Position numbers and translations under genes: made by a program
Source of the DNA: CAYXUW01 sp964468375
GTDB lineage: Bacteria; Planctomycetota; Phycisphaerae; Sedimentisphaerales; Anaerobacaceae
Reading direction: 5' to 3'
NCBI GenBank assembly: GCA_964468375.1
Contig: CAYXUW010000063.1
Location: 1 to 13,948, forward strand
Length of the DNA stretch: 13,948 nucleotides
Notes under the pieces: model-generated
Seen by the model: only the letters and a program-made list of their open reading frames with translations
Told to the model about the DNA's origin: nothing
The model's database searches: none
Shown here: positions 1 to 8,600 of the stretch, in pieces
Layout: every line of letters starts with the position of its first letter
How positions within the stretch are numbered: position 1 is the stretch's first letter

Positions 1-1
1 G

Positions 2-217
2 CGCAGAACAGCTACTCTAACTGCAGATGATAATATCCAGACGGGCTATCCTAAAATGAGCTTTTATTAGGATAGTCCCAATTATGTTATGCATAGTTTC
101 GCAGATTTTCCTGACGGATGTGTTGTGGTAAATGCAGGTGAGGTATTGAAGATTGTAAATGACGAATCTTATTCCCTGAATGCTATGGTTGTCGGTTATT
201 TTTATGATGTTCCCTAA
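2..217 (+). pseudogene. 3' end of unrecognised ORF, interrupted by in-frame TAG
   Basis: One reading frame is open from base 2 to the TAA at 215-217 except for a TAG at 68-70; the other two forward frames close within the first 30 bases. The translation on both sides looks protein-like: TADDNIQTGYPKMSFY before the TAG, and after it a stretch ending in YSLNAMVVGYFYDVP. The first ATG after the TAG is at 89-91, with no good ribosome site in front of it. The ORF ends 23 bases before the next gene, so it probably belongs to the same transcription unit. I do not recognise the family. It may be a pseudogene with an amber mutation, a gene ending at the TAG followed by a relic, or a sequencing error. 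The 5' end is outside the window. Confidence 0.4.
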
Positions 218-240
218 TTTAATTTAATAAGGAGTAGAAA

Positions 241-1287
241 ATGAAAACGAAAAAGACATTAACGATTCTTATTTTGGCGGGGATTGGGGCGTTCGCCCTT
301 TTGGCCGTAGCGGGTGATTTGGAGCCGAGCGGGCCGCCAGCTTCGACGATGAAGACTCTGGATGAGGTCGAGCCGAGGATACCGATTCATTCATCGGATT
401 TGCCTTTGGTCATAACAGAGCCGAATTCGTATTATTTTGCTGAAGACATTGATTTCGAACCCAATGACACCCACGCGATTACAATCGAATGCGACGATGT
501 CACGATTGATTTGATGGGTTATACACTGAAAGGCCCGGATTCAGGAGATAAAAGCGGGGTTTTTATGAGCGGCCAGAGCAATGTTGAAATACGTAATGGA
601 ACAATCAGAGATTTTGGCAGCTGTGGTATCAATGAAAACAGTTCAACTGGTAACAGCCATCGGGTTGTCGATATGCGAGTAGTGTCCAATACACAAGGTA
701 TTTCGCTTAGCGGGTATGGGCACATTATTAAGGATTGCACCGCATCATATAACGTCTCAATAGGCATAAGCGTAGGAAGCGGCGGGATGATAACAGGCAG
801 CGCAGCCCGCAGCAACGGAGGGTGGGGTATTTATGGCTCCAACGACTGCACACTGACGGATAACGTGGCATACTACAACAGCTCTTACGGCATTTATGCT
901 TACTACAGCGGCACTATTACAAATAACACCTCAAACTACAACAGTATCGGGATACGAGCTAATTTCAGCAGCTTAGTCAGCGGCAACACGGTCAACTATA
1001 ACAACGAAGACGGAATTGAGGTACAATCCGACAGTGTGGTTTTTGGAAACGTTTGCTCCGATAACGACACTGCGGGTATTCAAGCTGGCAGCACGAAAAA
1101 CCGGATTGAGCAAAATCACGTTCAAGGTAATGGAATCGGTATCGATGTGGATGGGGCCGACAACCTGATTGTCAAGAACAGCGCTGCTAACAACACTACC
1201 GAGTACGATATCGTCGGAGGAAACAAGGTTGGGACAATAAGTACCGACCCGACTGTGGCAGGGCCGTGGGATAATTTCGATTTCTAA
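241..1287 (+). CDS. Secreted right-handed parallel beta-helix protein (copy 1)
   Basis: This is a 348-residue exported protein. Residues 1-24 form a signal peptide (MKTKK, then a hydrophobic stretch ending AVA before GDLEPSG). A conserved N-terminal module with TMKTLDEVEPRIPI (about 36-49) follows, then a NosD/pectate-lyase-like beta-helix from about residue 78 to 325. The helix is seen as repeated turns of roughly 22-24 residues rich in G-N-T and G-I-Y (for example GIYAYYSGTITNNTSNYN). No lyase or hydrolase catalytic set is evident. Such helices usually bind or modify polysaccharides or act as surface structures, so the role here is unknown. An AAGGAG at 229-234 fixes the start. It is a tandem paralogue of the next gene. 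Its C-terminus (TISTDPTVAGPWDNFDF) differs from that copy and carries no dockerin or anchor. Confidence 0.9.
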   Translation: MKTKKTLTILILAGIGAFALLAVAGDLEPSGPPASTMKTLDEVEPRIPIHSSDLPLVITEPNSYYFAEDIDFEPNDTHAITIECDDVTIDLMGYTLKGPDSGDKSGVFMSGQSNVEIRNGTIRDFGSCGINENSSTGNSHRVVDMRVVSNTQGISLSGYGHIIKDCTASYNVSIGISVGSGGMITGSAARSNGGWGIYGSNDCTLTDNVAYYNSSYGIYAYYSGTITNNTSNYNSIGIRANFSSLVSGNTVNYNNEDGIEVQSDSVVFGNVCSDNDTAGIQAGSTKNRIEQNHVQGNGIGIDVDGADNLIVKNSAANNTTEYDIVGGNKVGTISTDPTVAGPWDNFDF

Positions 1288-1307
1288 AATAAAGGAGAAT
1301 TATAATT

Positions 1308-2141
1308 ATGAGAACCCAAAAAACGATGCTGATGATGGGTTTGCTGGCTTTGGCAGGGATAGCAGCGATATTTTTACCTGCTTATGCCGGGGATTTGGAG
1401 CCGAGCGGGGCGCCTGCGCCGACGATGAAAACTCTGGACGAGGTTGAGCCGAGGATAGCAATTCATGCCTCGGATATGCCGCTGACAATCACCGAGCCGA
1501 ACTCGTATTATCTGGCGGAGGATGTAAATTTCACGGACGATGCCAACAACGCCATTACTATCGGATGCGATGACGTTACCATCGACCTGATGGGTTACAC
1601 CCTCAAAGGGCCGGATTCAGGGAGTACTCGCGGGATATATATGTATGGACGCAACAATGTGGAGATACGCAACGGGACAATCAGAGACTTTGGTTCCCTT
1701 GCTGTTTATGAGGGCGGCAGTAACGGCAACAACCATCGATTAATCGATATGCGATTTCTGTCCAATGGATCTGGTGTTTATCTTAATGGCGGCGGACATC
1801 TGGTGAAGGACTGCACCGCGGCGGACAATACCTCTTCTTACGGCATGGCCGTTGGCTACGGCAGCACGGTGACCGGCAACACGTGTCACGACAACGTCGT
1901 TTACGGCATATTCGCTGACTCCAGCGGTAGGGTTTCCGGCAACATCTGCTATAACAACGGACAATACGGCATCTACACTAACTCCGGCTGCACGATAACC
2001 GGCAATACGGCAATGAATAACACAGATACCGGTATTTATGCTTCTGAATACTGCCTTGTTGACCAGAATACTGCATATGGCAACGGGACTAATATGTCTA
2101 CCGAGACAGGATGTGTGTTAGGAACCAACTGTGCCCCGTAA
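1308..2141 (+). CDS. Secreted right-handed parallel beta-helix protein (copy 2)
   Basis: This 277-residue paralogue of the preceding gene lies 20 bases downstream of it. The signal peptide ends near residue 27 (PAYA before GDLEPSG). The N-terminal module (TMKTLDEVEPRIAI) and the first helix turns (CDDVTIDLMGYTLKGPDSG and NVEIRNGTIRDFGS) are almost the same as in copy 1, while later turns diverge. Turns such as GIYTNSGCTITGNTAMNN repeat about every 23 residues. The end, VDQNTAYGNGTNM followed by GTNCAP, is a tail I recall from many planctomycete beta-helix proteins, so this copy is probably complete although 71 residues shorter than copy 1. AAAGGAG at 1291-1297 supports the start. No enzyme motif is visible, so a polysaccharide-related or surface role is only inferred. 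Confidence 0.9.
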   Translation: MRTQKTMLMMGLLALAGIAAIFLPAYAGDLEPSGAPAPTMKTLDEVEPRIAIHASDMPLTITEPNSYYLAEDVNFTDDANNAITIGCDDVTIDLMGYTLKGPDSGSTRGIYMYGRNNVEIRNGTIRDFGSLAVYEGGSNGNNHRLIDMRFLSNGSGVYLNGGGHLVKDCTAADNTSSYGMAVGYGSTVTGNTCHDNVVYGIFADSSGRVSGNICYNNGQYGIYTNSGCTITGNTAMNNTDTGIYASEYCLVDQNTAYGNGTNMSTETGCVLGTNCAP

Positions 2142-2173
2142 CATAAAAATGAGGTTTAGAAAGGACAAAGAAA

Positions 2174-2779
2174 ATGAAACTTAATGATATAATTAAGAGC
2201 TGGTTTGTTTGTATGGTATTAATCGGCGCAGTAAATATCGGCTTTGCTGAGAATATTGACCCGAATGATGATGGTTCGCAATACTCATACGGCGAGAATG
2301 TCGGCTGGCTTAATTTTGAGCCGAGCGAAGGGCCCGGCGTTACCGTCAGCAGCACGGAACTTACCGGCTACGTATGGGCGGAGAATATCGGCTGGATAAA
2401 TCTGTCGCCTGCATCTTACGGCGGCGTGGTAAACGATGGTGCGGGGAATCTGTCCGGCTACGGCTGGGGAGAAAATGTCGGCTGGATAAATTTCGGTCCT
2501 ACATACGGCGGAGTAACTATTGACATTTATGGTGATTTCAGCGGATGGGCGTGGGGCGAGAATATCGGCTGGATTAACTTTGATTCCGCCGACCTCTACG
2601 GCTACGGTATTAAAGCGTGCAAGGTTAGTTTCGAGGATTTAGGGAACTTTGTTGACCAGTGGCTTTTGACCGGAACTCTGGAAGCTGATTTGAGCGGCGA
2701 TAACGAGGTTGATTTCGTTGATTACAGTATTCTTGCGGATTACTGGCTTGATTACTGCCCGGATGATTGGGCGTTATGA
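2174..2779 (+). CDS. Secreted WGENxGWIN-repeat protein with dockerin-like C-terminus
   Basis: This 201-residue exported protein has a signal peptide (about 1-25, ending GFA). Four copies of the motif [WY][GA]EN[IV]GW[IL]N[FL] start at residues 39, 68, 98 and 127, with a regular 29-30 residue spacing. The C-terminal part (about 149-201) is dockerin-like: a helix with DLGNFVDQWLL, one EF-hand-type loop DLSGDNEVDFVD (Asp172, Ser174, Asp176, Asp180, Asp183), then YSILADYWL. Only one calcium loop is convincing, against two in classical dockerins. Modules like this are frequent at the ends of planctomycete secreted proteins, and their partner is unknown to me. AGAAAGGA at 2158-2165 fixes the start. 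The 3' end overlaps the convergent M16 gene by 28 bases. I do not know the function of the repeats; a binding or structural surface protein is a guess. Confidence 0.87.
   Translation: MKLNDIIKSWFVCMVLIGAVNIGFAENIDPNDDGSQYSYGENVGWLNFEPSEGPGVTVSSTELTGYVWAENIGWINLSPASYGGVVNDGAGNLSGYGWGENVGWINFGPTYGGVTIDIYGDFSGWAWGENIGWINFDSADLYGYGIKACKVSFEDLGNFVDQWLLTGTLEADLSGDNEVDFVDYSILADYWLDYCPDDWAL
2288..2581 (+). repeat. Four-unit WGENxGWIN coding repeat
   Basis: Four in-frame units of about 87-90 bases encode YGENVGWLNF, WAENIGWINL, WGENVGWINF and WGENIGWINF. Each motif is followed by a variable glycine-rich stretch of about 20 residues that usually ends in SG or TG plus an aromatic residue. The even spacing suggests one beta-rich structural unit per repeat. 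Confidence 0.85.
2752..2779. other. 28-base convergent overlap of two coding 3' ends
   Basis: The rightward WGEN-repeat gene ends at 2779 and the leftward M16 peptidase gene ends at 2752, so the last nine codons of each gene plus its stop lie on opposite strands of the same DNA. No hairpin with a T-tract is visible on either side. Transcripts of the two units should therefore be complementary here. Confidence 0.85.
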
Positions 2780-3993
2780 GCAGGCCCTATTGAAAATTGT
2801 GTGAATCGGCCCGGCTCGAATTGTTCTATCAGCCGGTGAATATCGTCGGCGGTAATAGCTTTTATGGCGTCAATGTCGTCTTCGATGTTGCGATATTTCT
2901 CTAAGTATATCCAGTTGCCGCCGAGGTCTGTCAGCCGACCCATCGGCAGCTCGTTTTTTATTACCACTGCACTTAGTATTTTGTTTTTTGCCGTTGTTAT
3001 TTCATCGCCGGTTACGCCGCTTTGGGACAAACTCTTGAATATATTCTCAACGGTGTCGAGCACTTTGCCGATGTTTTCACTGCTGCAGCGGATGTAGCTG
3101 TAGAACGCCCCAGTGCCATCCATCGGCGAAAATTGCATCGTCGCCGCCTCTGCCAGTGCTTTGTCGACCAGCTCCCAGTAAAACCGTGACCCCACATTGT
3201 CTCCCACGATGGTCCCCAAAAGCAGTGCCGCAAACCTGGCGGAGTTCTGCGCACTCGGAGCGGCAGACATTAGGCATATATGCTCCCGCATAAGGTTCGT
3301 TTTTTCGATTCGCTCCTTTTTTTTGCTGCCCGCTGGGTCTTCCAGTTTTCTGGAGGTGGTTTGCTTTTGCCATTTCTCGCAGTCCTTTTCCACAATGTCG
3401 CAGATCTGTTCCCAATCGAAATTGCCCGCAAAAGCCGCAACCATGTTATTCGGTGCATAGCGCCTTATAAAATAATCCCGCATTTGCTCAGCCGTTAAAT
3501 TATTTATACTTTCCTCGCTGCCGAGAACACAGTAACCGCAGGGATGATTATCGAAGTGCAGACCTTTGCATTTTTCCATAACATCGTAATGCGGCATGTC
3601 CTCATACATCGCAATTTCTTCTTTGATTACATTTTTCTCCATATCAAAGTCTTCGTTTCTCAGTGCAGGCCTCATCAGCTCTGTCCATAACTTTGTTACA
3701 TCGACCAGATACTCCGGTAAGACGGCTGCATAAAAAACGGTATTTTCCTCGCCGGTAAATGCGTTAAACATCGCTCCTGTTCTGTCAAACGCTTCGTTGA
3801 CTTCGAGCGCGCTTAGCTTTTCAGTGCCTTTGAATAACATATGTTCCAGGAAGTGTGACACGCCGTTTATCTGCTTTGTCTCGTCTCGTGAGCCGGTTCT
3901 GACGAAAAATCCCACCGCCGCCGATTTGGCGGATTTGTTGACCTCGCCGATAACGGCAAGGCCGTTTGCCAGTTTCTTTTTCTTGAATTCCAT
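2752..3993 (-). CDS. M16-family zinc metallopeptidase, catalytic subunit
   Basis: This 413-residue member of the insulinase/mitochondrial-processing-peptidase family carries the inverted zinc motif HFLEH at residues 47-51. The distal zinc ligand Glu is at about 125-126 in VIKEEIAMYED. The protein has the usual two-lobed half-clamp length. In the second lobe, the place where active M16 enzymes have R-x-x-x-Y holds Ala279 and Ala283, so substrate-positioning residues are missing. They are present in the gene immediately upstream in transcription order (stop-to-start gap 8 or fewer bases). The two proteins therefore probably form one heterodimeric peptidase that cleaves peptides or small proteins. 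There is no signal peptide, so it is likely cytoplasmic. No clear Shine-Dalgarno precedes the ATG, and translational coupling to the upstream gene is plausible. Confidence 0.93.
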   Translation of the reverse strand: MEFKKKKLANGLAVIGEVNKSAKSAAVGFFVRTGSRDETKQINGVSHFLEHMLFKGTEKLSALEVNEAFDRTGAMFNAFTGEENTVFYAAVLPEYLVDVTKLWTELMRPALRNEDFDMEKNVIKEEIAMYEDMPHYDVMEKCKGLHFDNHPCGYCVLGSEESINNLTAEQMRDYFIRRYAPNNMVAAFAGNFDWEQICDIVEKDCEKWQKQTTSRKLEDPAGSKKKERIEKTNLMREHICLMSAAPSAQNSARFAALLLGTIVGDNVGSRFYWELVDKALAEAATMQFSPMDGTGAFYSYIRCSSENIGKVLDTVENIFKSLSQSGVTGDEITTAKNKILSAVVIKNELPMGRLTDLGGNWIYLEKYRNIEDDIDAIKAITADDIHRLIEQFEPGRFTQFSIGPAHNAQSSGQ

Positions 3994-4001
3994 ATTTTGC
4001 T

Positions 4002-5234
4002 TTATTTAACTTTTATTTTCCTCGGTCCGATTGTAACCACTGTAAAGTTTTTGAATTTGTTATTTCTCAGAAAATCAAGGACTGTTTCTGTTGTTGTTTG
4101 TTCTATTTTGTTTTTAATTTCATCTAAGCTTCGAACCCTGCCCAGCATGTAATAATCGCCTCCGATGCTTGTTGCTCTGCTACCGGACGATTCGCTCTGC
4201 AGAATCAAAGAGCTTTTGAGCCCGACTTTGGCCCGCTCAATTTCCTCCTCGCTTATTCCATCGCCGAGCCGGTTGAACTCCGCCATTATTACATCGAGTG
4301 TTTCCTGTGCCTTATCCGGCGTCGTCCCGGCGTAGCATGCTATACCAGCCGCATCTTTGAGACTGTGATACTGCGCTCCCACGGCATAGCAAAGGCCGCG
4401 TTTTTCCCGCACCTCTGTAAACAATCTTGCGCTCATCCCGCCCGATAGAACCGACACGGCAACTCTGGCGTTGTAGTAGTCTTCATCGTTTGGTTTGACC
4501 GTTTCAGTCATCAGGCCGATATGCACTTGCGCACCGTCGTTTTGTATATGTGTGTATTTGCCTGCTTTGGGGCCGGCTGCAGGTTCGTCGAAGGGTTTCT
4601 GTTGGCTCGTCTCGAACAGCTTTTCTATTTGAGTGGTAACGGCATCGAAATTATATTTACCGGCAACCGCAAAAATCGTATGCGACAGATTGAAGTTGTC
4701 TTTTACGATTTGTTTTGTTTTATCAGCCGTGAGAGTTCTTAATTCTTTGATGTCGCCCGACGTACTGCGCCCCAAAGGGCTCGGATAGAATTGCTCTCGC
4801 AGCTTAAGCATAACTTTTTGCCGAGGATTGTCGTCCAAAGCTTTTATCCCGTTGATTGCCAGCTGCCTCGCTAATTCGAATTGTTCTTGCTTTAAGCTGG
4901 CCCGTAATATTACGTCCGCATACAATTCAATCGCCTTTGCCAGATTACCTGATTCCAGAACAGCTCCGATGGTTATATGAGAACTGCCCACCGAACTGCT
5001 TCGATGCAGCCCCAGACCGTCAAGCGCATCACCGAGCTCTTTGCTGTTTCTGCTGCCCGCTCCTCTGAAAATCCAGTCGGCAATAACATTTCCCGCCCCG
5101 CAACAGCCCTCCGGTAGTTGTGCCGCTCCGCTCGGCAGCATAAAATCGAAAGCTACCGAACCAACCGCCTCCATCGGCTCGCCCAAAACGACCATCCCGT
5201 TCTTTAAGATATGCTTATCAAGTTTTTCTGCCAT
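4002..5234 (-). CDS. M16-family protein, non-catalytic partner subunit
   Basis: This 410-residue M16-fold protein has lost its zinc site: aligned to the active partner's HFLEH is NVIAD (residues 49-53). It keeps the second-lobe signature FTEVREKRGLCYAV (272-285), with Arg279 and Tyr283 forming the R/Y pair that holds substrate in M16 enzymes. This is the usual split of duties in bacterial M16 heterodimers and in the alpha/beta mitochondrial processing peptidase. It is transcribed just ahead of the catalytic gene with almost no gap, which suits 1:1 production. No signal peptide or membrane segment is seen. The upstream gap to the zinc-ribbon gene is 73 bases with no convincing terminator, so it may be co-transcribed with smc. 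The Shine-Dalgarno is weak or absent. Confidence 0.9.
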   Translation of the reverse strand: MAEKLDKHILKNGMVVLGEPMEAVGSVAFDFMLPSGAAQLPEGCCGAGNVIADWIFRGAGSRNSKELGDALDGLGLHRSSSVGSSHITIGAVLESGNLAKAIELYADVILRASLKQEQFELARQLAINGIKALDDNPRQKVMLKLREQFYPSPLGRSTSGDIKELRTLTADKTKQIVKDNFNLSHTIFAVAGKYNFDAVTTQIEKLFETSQQKPFDEPAAGPKAGKYTHIQNDGAQVHIGLMTETVKPNDEDYYNARVAVSVLSGGMSARLFTEVREKRGLCYAVGAQYHSLKDAAGIACYAGTTPDKAQETLDVIMAEFNRLGDGISEEEIERAKVGLKSSLILQSESSGSRATSIGGDYYMLGRVRSLDEIKNKIEQTTTETVLDFLRNNKFKNFTVVTIGPRKIKVK

Positions 5235-5307
5235 AGCGAAATGCCAAGTCTATCAGCAAAAAGGACTGCTTTCAACTTAGAAATTCAAAAGTGCTGAAAC
5301 TTGTGTG

Positions 5308-5619
5308 CTAATGAACCCCCAGTATTTCTATTTGTTCCATAAAACTGTTGTAGATATTGGCCACAGCATAAGTAAACAAAACAGTCAGTGCGACAACCAA
5401 AACCGTAACAACGACCTTGGTGATTATTTTGTAGTGCGGATTGAGCAGCACAAGCGGCAGAGCCAGCGGACCTACTATGAGCAAAGCGACTACGACGGCA
5501 GATGTGGTGAAATACCATTTTATCTGCGGCTTGCCGACTTTATCGAGAAACTCACCGCAGAAGCGGCACTTCACGGCCTCGTCTTGAATTTCCTCTGCGC
5601 AAAAAGGGCATTTCTTCAT
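5308..5619 (-). CDS. Zinc-ribbon small membrane protein
   Basis: This 103-residue protein starts with a short zinc ribbon, CPFC (residues 4-7) and CRFC (18-21), of the type seen in many small bacterial membrane proteins. Two hydrophobic helices follow: about 36-58 (FTTSAVVVALLIVGPLALPLV) and about 65-88 (ITKVVVTVLVVALTVLFTYAV). A short polar tail ends the protein. The ribbon would face the cytoplasm if the first helix goes in-out. The role is unknown. It starts 8 bases after the smc stop codon, so co-transcription with smc is likely. No Shine-Dalgarno is visible; coupling to smc translation may serve instead. An alternative is a chance ORF, but the paired CxxC motifs and clean helices argue that it is real. 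Confidence 0.78.
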   Translation of the reverse strand: MKKCPFCAEEIQDEAVKCRFCGEFLDKVGKPQIKWYFTTSAVVVALLIVGPLALPLVLLNPHYKIITKVVVTVLVVALTVLFTYAVANIYNSFMEQIEILGVH

Positions 5620-5627
5620 AATTATAG

Positions 5628-8600
5628 TTATGCTACCGCGGCGGTTTCTTCTCCTACATGGTCGAATCTGACGCTTATCTTCTTGCTCACACCCCGTGTT
5701 TGCATTGTTATCCCGATTAATACATCTGCGATGCTCATCGTTCTCTTGGCGTGAGTGATTATTATAAACTGCGAATATTTTTGAAATTCCCGCAGTAGCA
5801 TATTGAAACGTTCGTTGTTTGCCTCGTCCAGCGCCGCGTCTATTTCGTCGAGGAAGCAGAACGGGGACGGCTTCGCCTTGAAAACTGCAAACAGAAGAGT
5901 AATCGCTGTAAGCGCCTTTTCCCCGCCGCTCAGCAGCGATATGTTCATTGTCTCCTTGCCTGGCAGGCGGGCTATTATGTCTATTCCTGCCTCGAGGATG
6001 TCCTCGTTGTCGTCGAGGACTATATCGGCTTTGCCGCCGCCGAACATTTTGCGGAAAATTTGCTGGAAGTGGACCCTGATTTCCTCGAAAGTCTCTCTGA
6101 ATTTCTCTCTGCTTTTTGTGTTGAGGCGGTTTATCAGCTGCTGCAGCTGGTTCTTGCTCTTGTTCAAATCCTCGACCTGAGTGCTTAAAAACTCGTTTCG
6201 TTTTTCGAGTTCTTCCTGCTCTGTTATTGCGTCCAGGTTTACGTTGCCGAGCCGCTCAATCTTGCCGCGAAGCTCGGTCATTTCCTCTCTTACCTCTTCC
6301 CAGTTCACCTGGCGCTCTTTGTAATTTTCATATGCCTCGACCAGATTAATCTGAAGCTCATCCTGCACTCTTTCGACAAGGTCTTGTCCTTTTACCTCCA
6401 GCTGGCTCAGCTCTATTTTAAGCTCGGTTATTTTTTGCTCAATTTCGCTTTGCTCTGCTCTTTTCTGACGGATTAATTGCTCTGTCTGCTTTTGTTCTTC
6501 GAGCAGTTGCTCAATTTTATCCTGAAGTTTGCTGGAAGCGCTCTGGTTTTTTTCTTTTTCGACAAATAATTCCGACACCGTCGCTTCGCATGTAAGAATA
6601 TCTCTGTGCGAATTTTGAATTTCGAGCTCAGAGTTTCTAATTTCTTCTTCCGCCGTCTCGGTAGTTGTTTGATTTCCTTCTATCTGGCTTTTCAGGGTGG
6701 CGATTGCTTGCTTTGATGCTTTGATTTGTTCGGCAGTCTGACCTAATGCGACTCTCAAATCTGTAAGCTGGGTTGTTAGGTTTTGCTGTTCGGTTTTTCG
6801 CTCGGCATATTTTGCTTCGAGCTCTTCTATTCGTTTCGTCCGCTGGCTGTTTACCGTCTCTAATTCCTGCAATTTTTGTTTCGAGTCGTATTCCTTTTGA
6901 ACTGATTGGGCGATTTGCGTTTCCAGAAGCTCGATTTCGCCGGCTATCAGCGGCTGTTCTTCACTTAATCGCTTTATATTTTGCTCGTAAATTGTCAGCT
7001 TTGAGTTTATCTCCATCTTTTCCGTATTTGCTTCATAGATGGCCGTCCGAAGCTCTTTACACAATTTGGCCAGGTGCTCGTTTATGCGGTTGTTTTTCTC
7101 GATTCGCTCTTCGCTTTCTGTGATTTTCGCTGTAGTTTCAGCAATTGTATCCTCGAGCTGTCGAAGCCGACTTTTGCGCGATATCAGTCCCGTTGTTTTT
7201 CCCAGAGGACCAAGTTTTACTAAGCCGTCGGAAGTTAAGCATTCACCTTTCAGGGTTACGAATTGGTAACCTGGGCTGATTTTCTCCGCTGCTTCAATTG
7301 CCGCGTCAATCGAGTCAACGACTATTGTTTTGCCGAGCAGCTTCCATATTAACGGGGCGTATTTTCTTTCGCTCTTTACGAATTCGACTAACCTGCCCTT
7401 TATATAGGGAAATTTCGACAAATCGTTTTTGTCCTCGAACGGCTTTACCTTATCCATACAAAGGAAATTCACTCTGCCTTCGAGTTTTTCAGCCGTCTCC
7501 TTGTCAGCTGTTAGTTTGCCTGTGCTGTTGACTACGAGCGCATCGGTTTTGCCCTCCAGTGCCGCCTCAACGGCATTTGCATATTTGACGTCGGCTGTTA
7601 TTGCCTCTGCCAGTATTCCCTCTACGTAATCGAATTTGTTCCGGCGTGCCAAGATACCCTTGACCGCATTATTGATGCCCTCGCGTCTTGCCTCCATATC
7701 TGCTAATATGGCCAGCTCGCTGTTCAGTGCGCTTCGCGTCTCTTTGCTTTGTGCCAGTTGCTTACTTTCTGCTGACATTGAGCTGTTGATTTCTTCTGTT
7801 TCTTTGCGTTTGGCCTCCAAGCTCTGCTGCAGTTCCTCCAGTACCTTCTCGACATCACTCAGGCGGGCGTTGTATTGGGCCTTTTCAGTTAGGAGTTTCT
7901 CGAGTTCTGCCTGTTCGTTTTCCGCACGACCCGACAGACGGTCTTTCTGGCTGGATAAATTGCTGCGGTAATCGCTGATGCTCTGGACTTCGTTATGAAG
8001 TTGTGCCGTCCTTCTGACTATATCGATAATACCCGATTTTTCATCTTCCAGGTCTGCTTCCAGAGATGCGCATTCTGCGCTTATTTCGTGGATTAGCTTT
8101 TGAAGCTGTTCGGCGCTGTCTTTTTTCTCCACGAGGGTTTTTTCGCCGTTTGTCAACTCTGCTCTTTGTTGTTTCAAATCGTCTTCCAGAGCGTTTTTCT
8201 GCTCCTGCAGATGTTCAATTTGTTTCTCAGAGTTTGTTTTTCTCTGCTGCAGTTCTGTAATCCGCGCTCGCAGGAACTCGATTCGCTGCAGATTTTGCTC
8301 GATTTTGCTCTGGACCGCGACAAGACTGTTTCCCGTCCGATTTAGCTCGTTTTCCGTTTCTATTATTTTCTGGCCTAATTCACTCATCAGAGCGTCGGTT
8401 TTCCCTACCTCCGCCGCAACGCCTGCGAGCTGGTCCTCCAGATGGTCGAGGCCTGCCTGTTTCTCGTCGTTTTGGGCGCAAATCTTTGCATATTCAGCCA
8501 GAGAGTAATTGGATTGCAGTTCCTTGAGTCTTTCGCTGTATTGCAGGTAGTTTCTTGCTTTGCCTGCCTGATATTTAATACTTCGAAGCTGTTTTTGCAC

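Noticed and set aside
68..70. TAG read as pyrrolysine or a recoded codon
   Set aside because: There is no supporting structure, no evidence for a suppressor system, and all complete genes here use standard stops, including TAG for the yjbQ stub. An amber mutation is simpler.
3012..3498. Several overlapping ORFs of 60-110 codons on both strands inside the M16 gene, and similar ones inside smc and the glycosyltransferase
   Set aside because: They are alternative-frame products of the real genes, with no family similarity, no ribosome sites and low-complexity composition.
5235..5307. Terminator or promoter between the zinc-ribbon gene and the M16 pair
   Set aside because: Only a 4-base AGCA/TGCT pairing is visible and no paired -35/-10 boxes were found.
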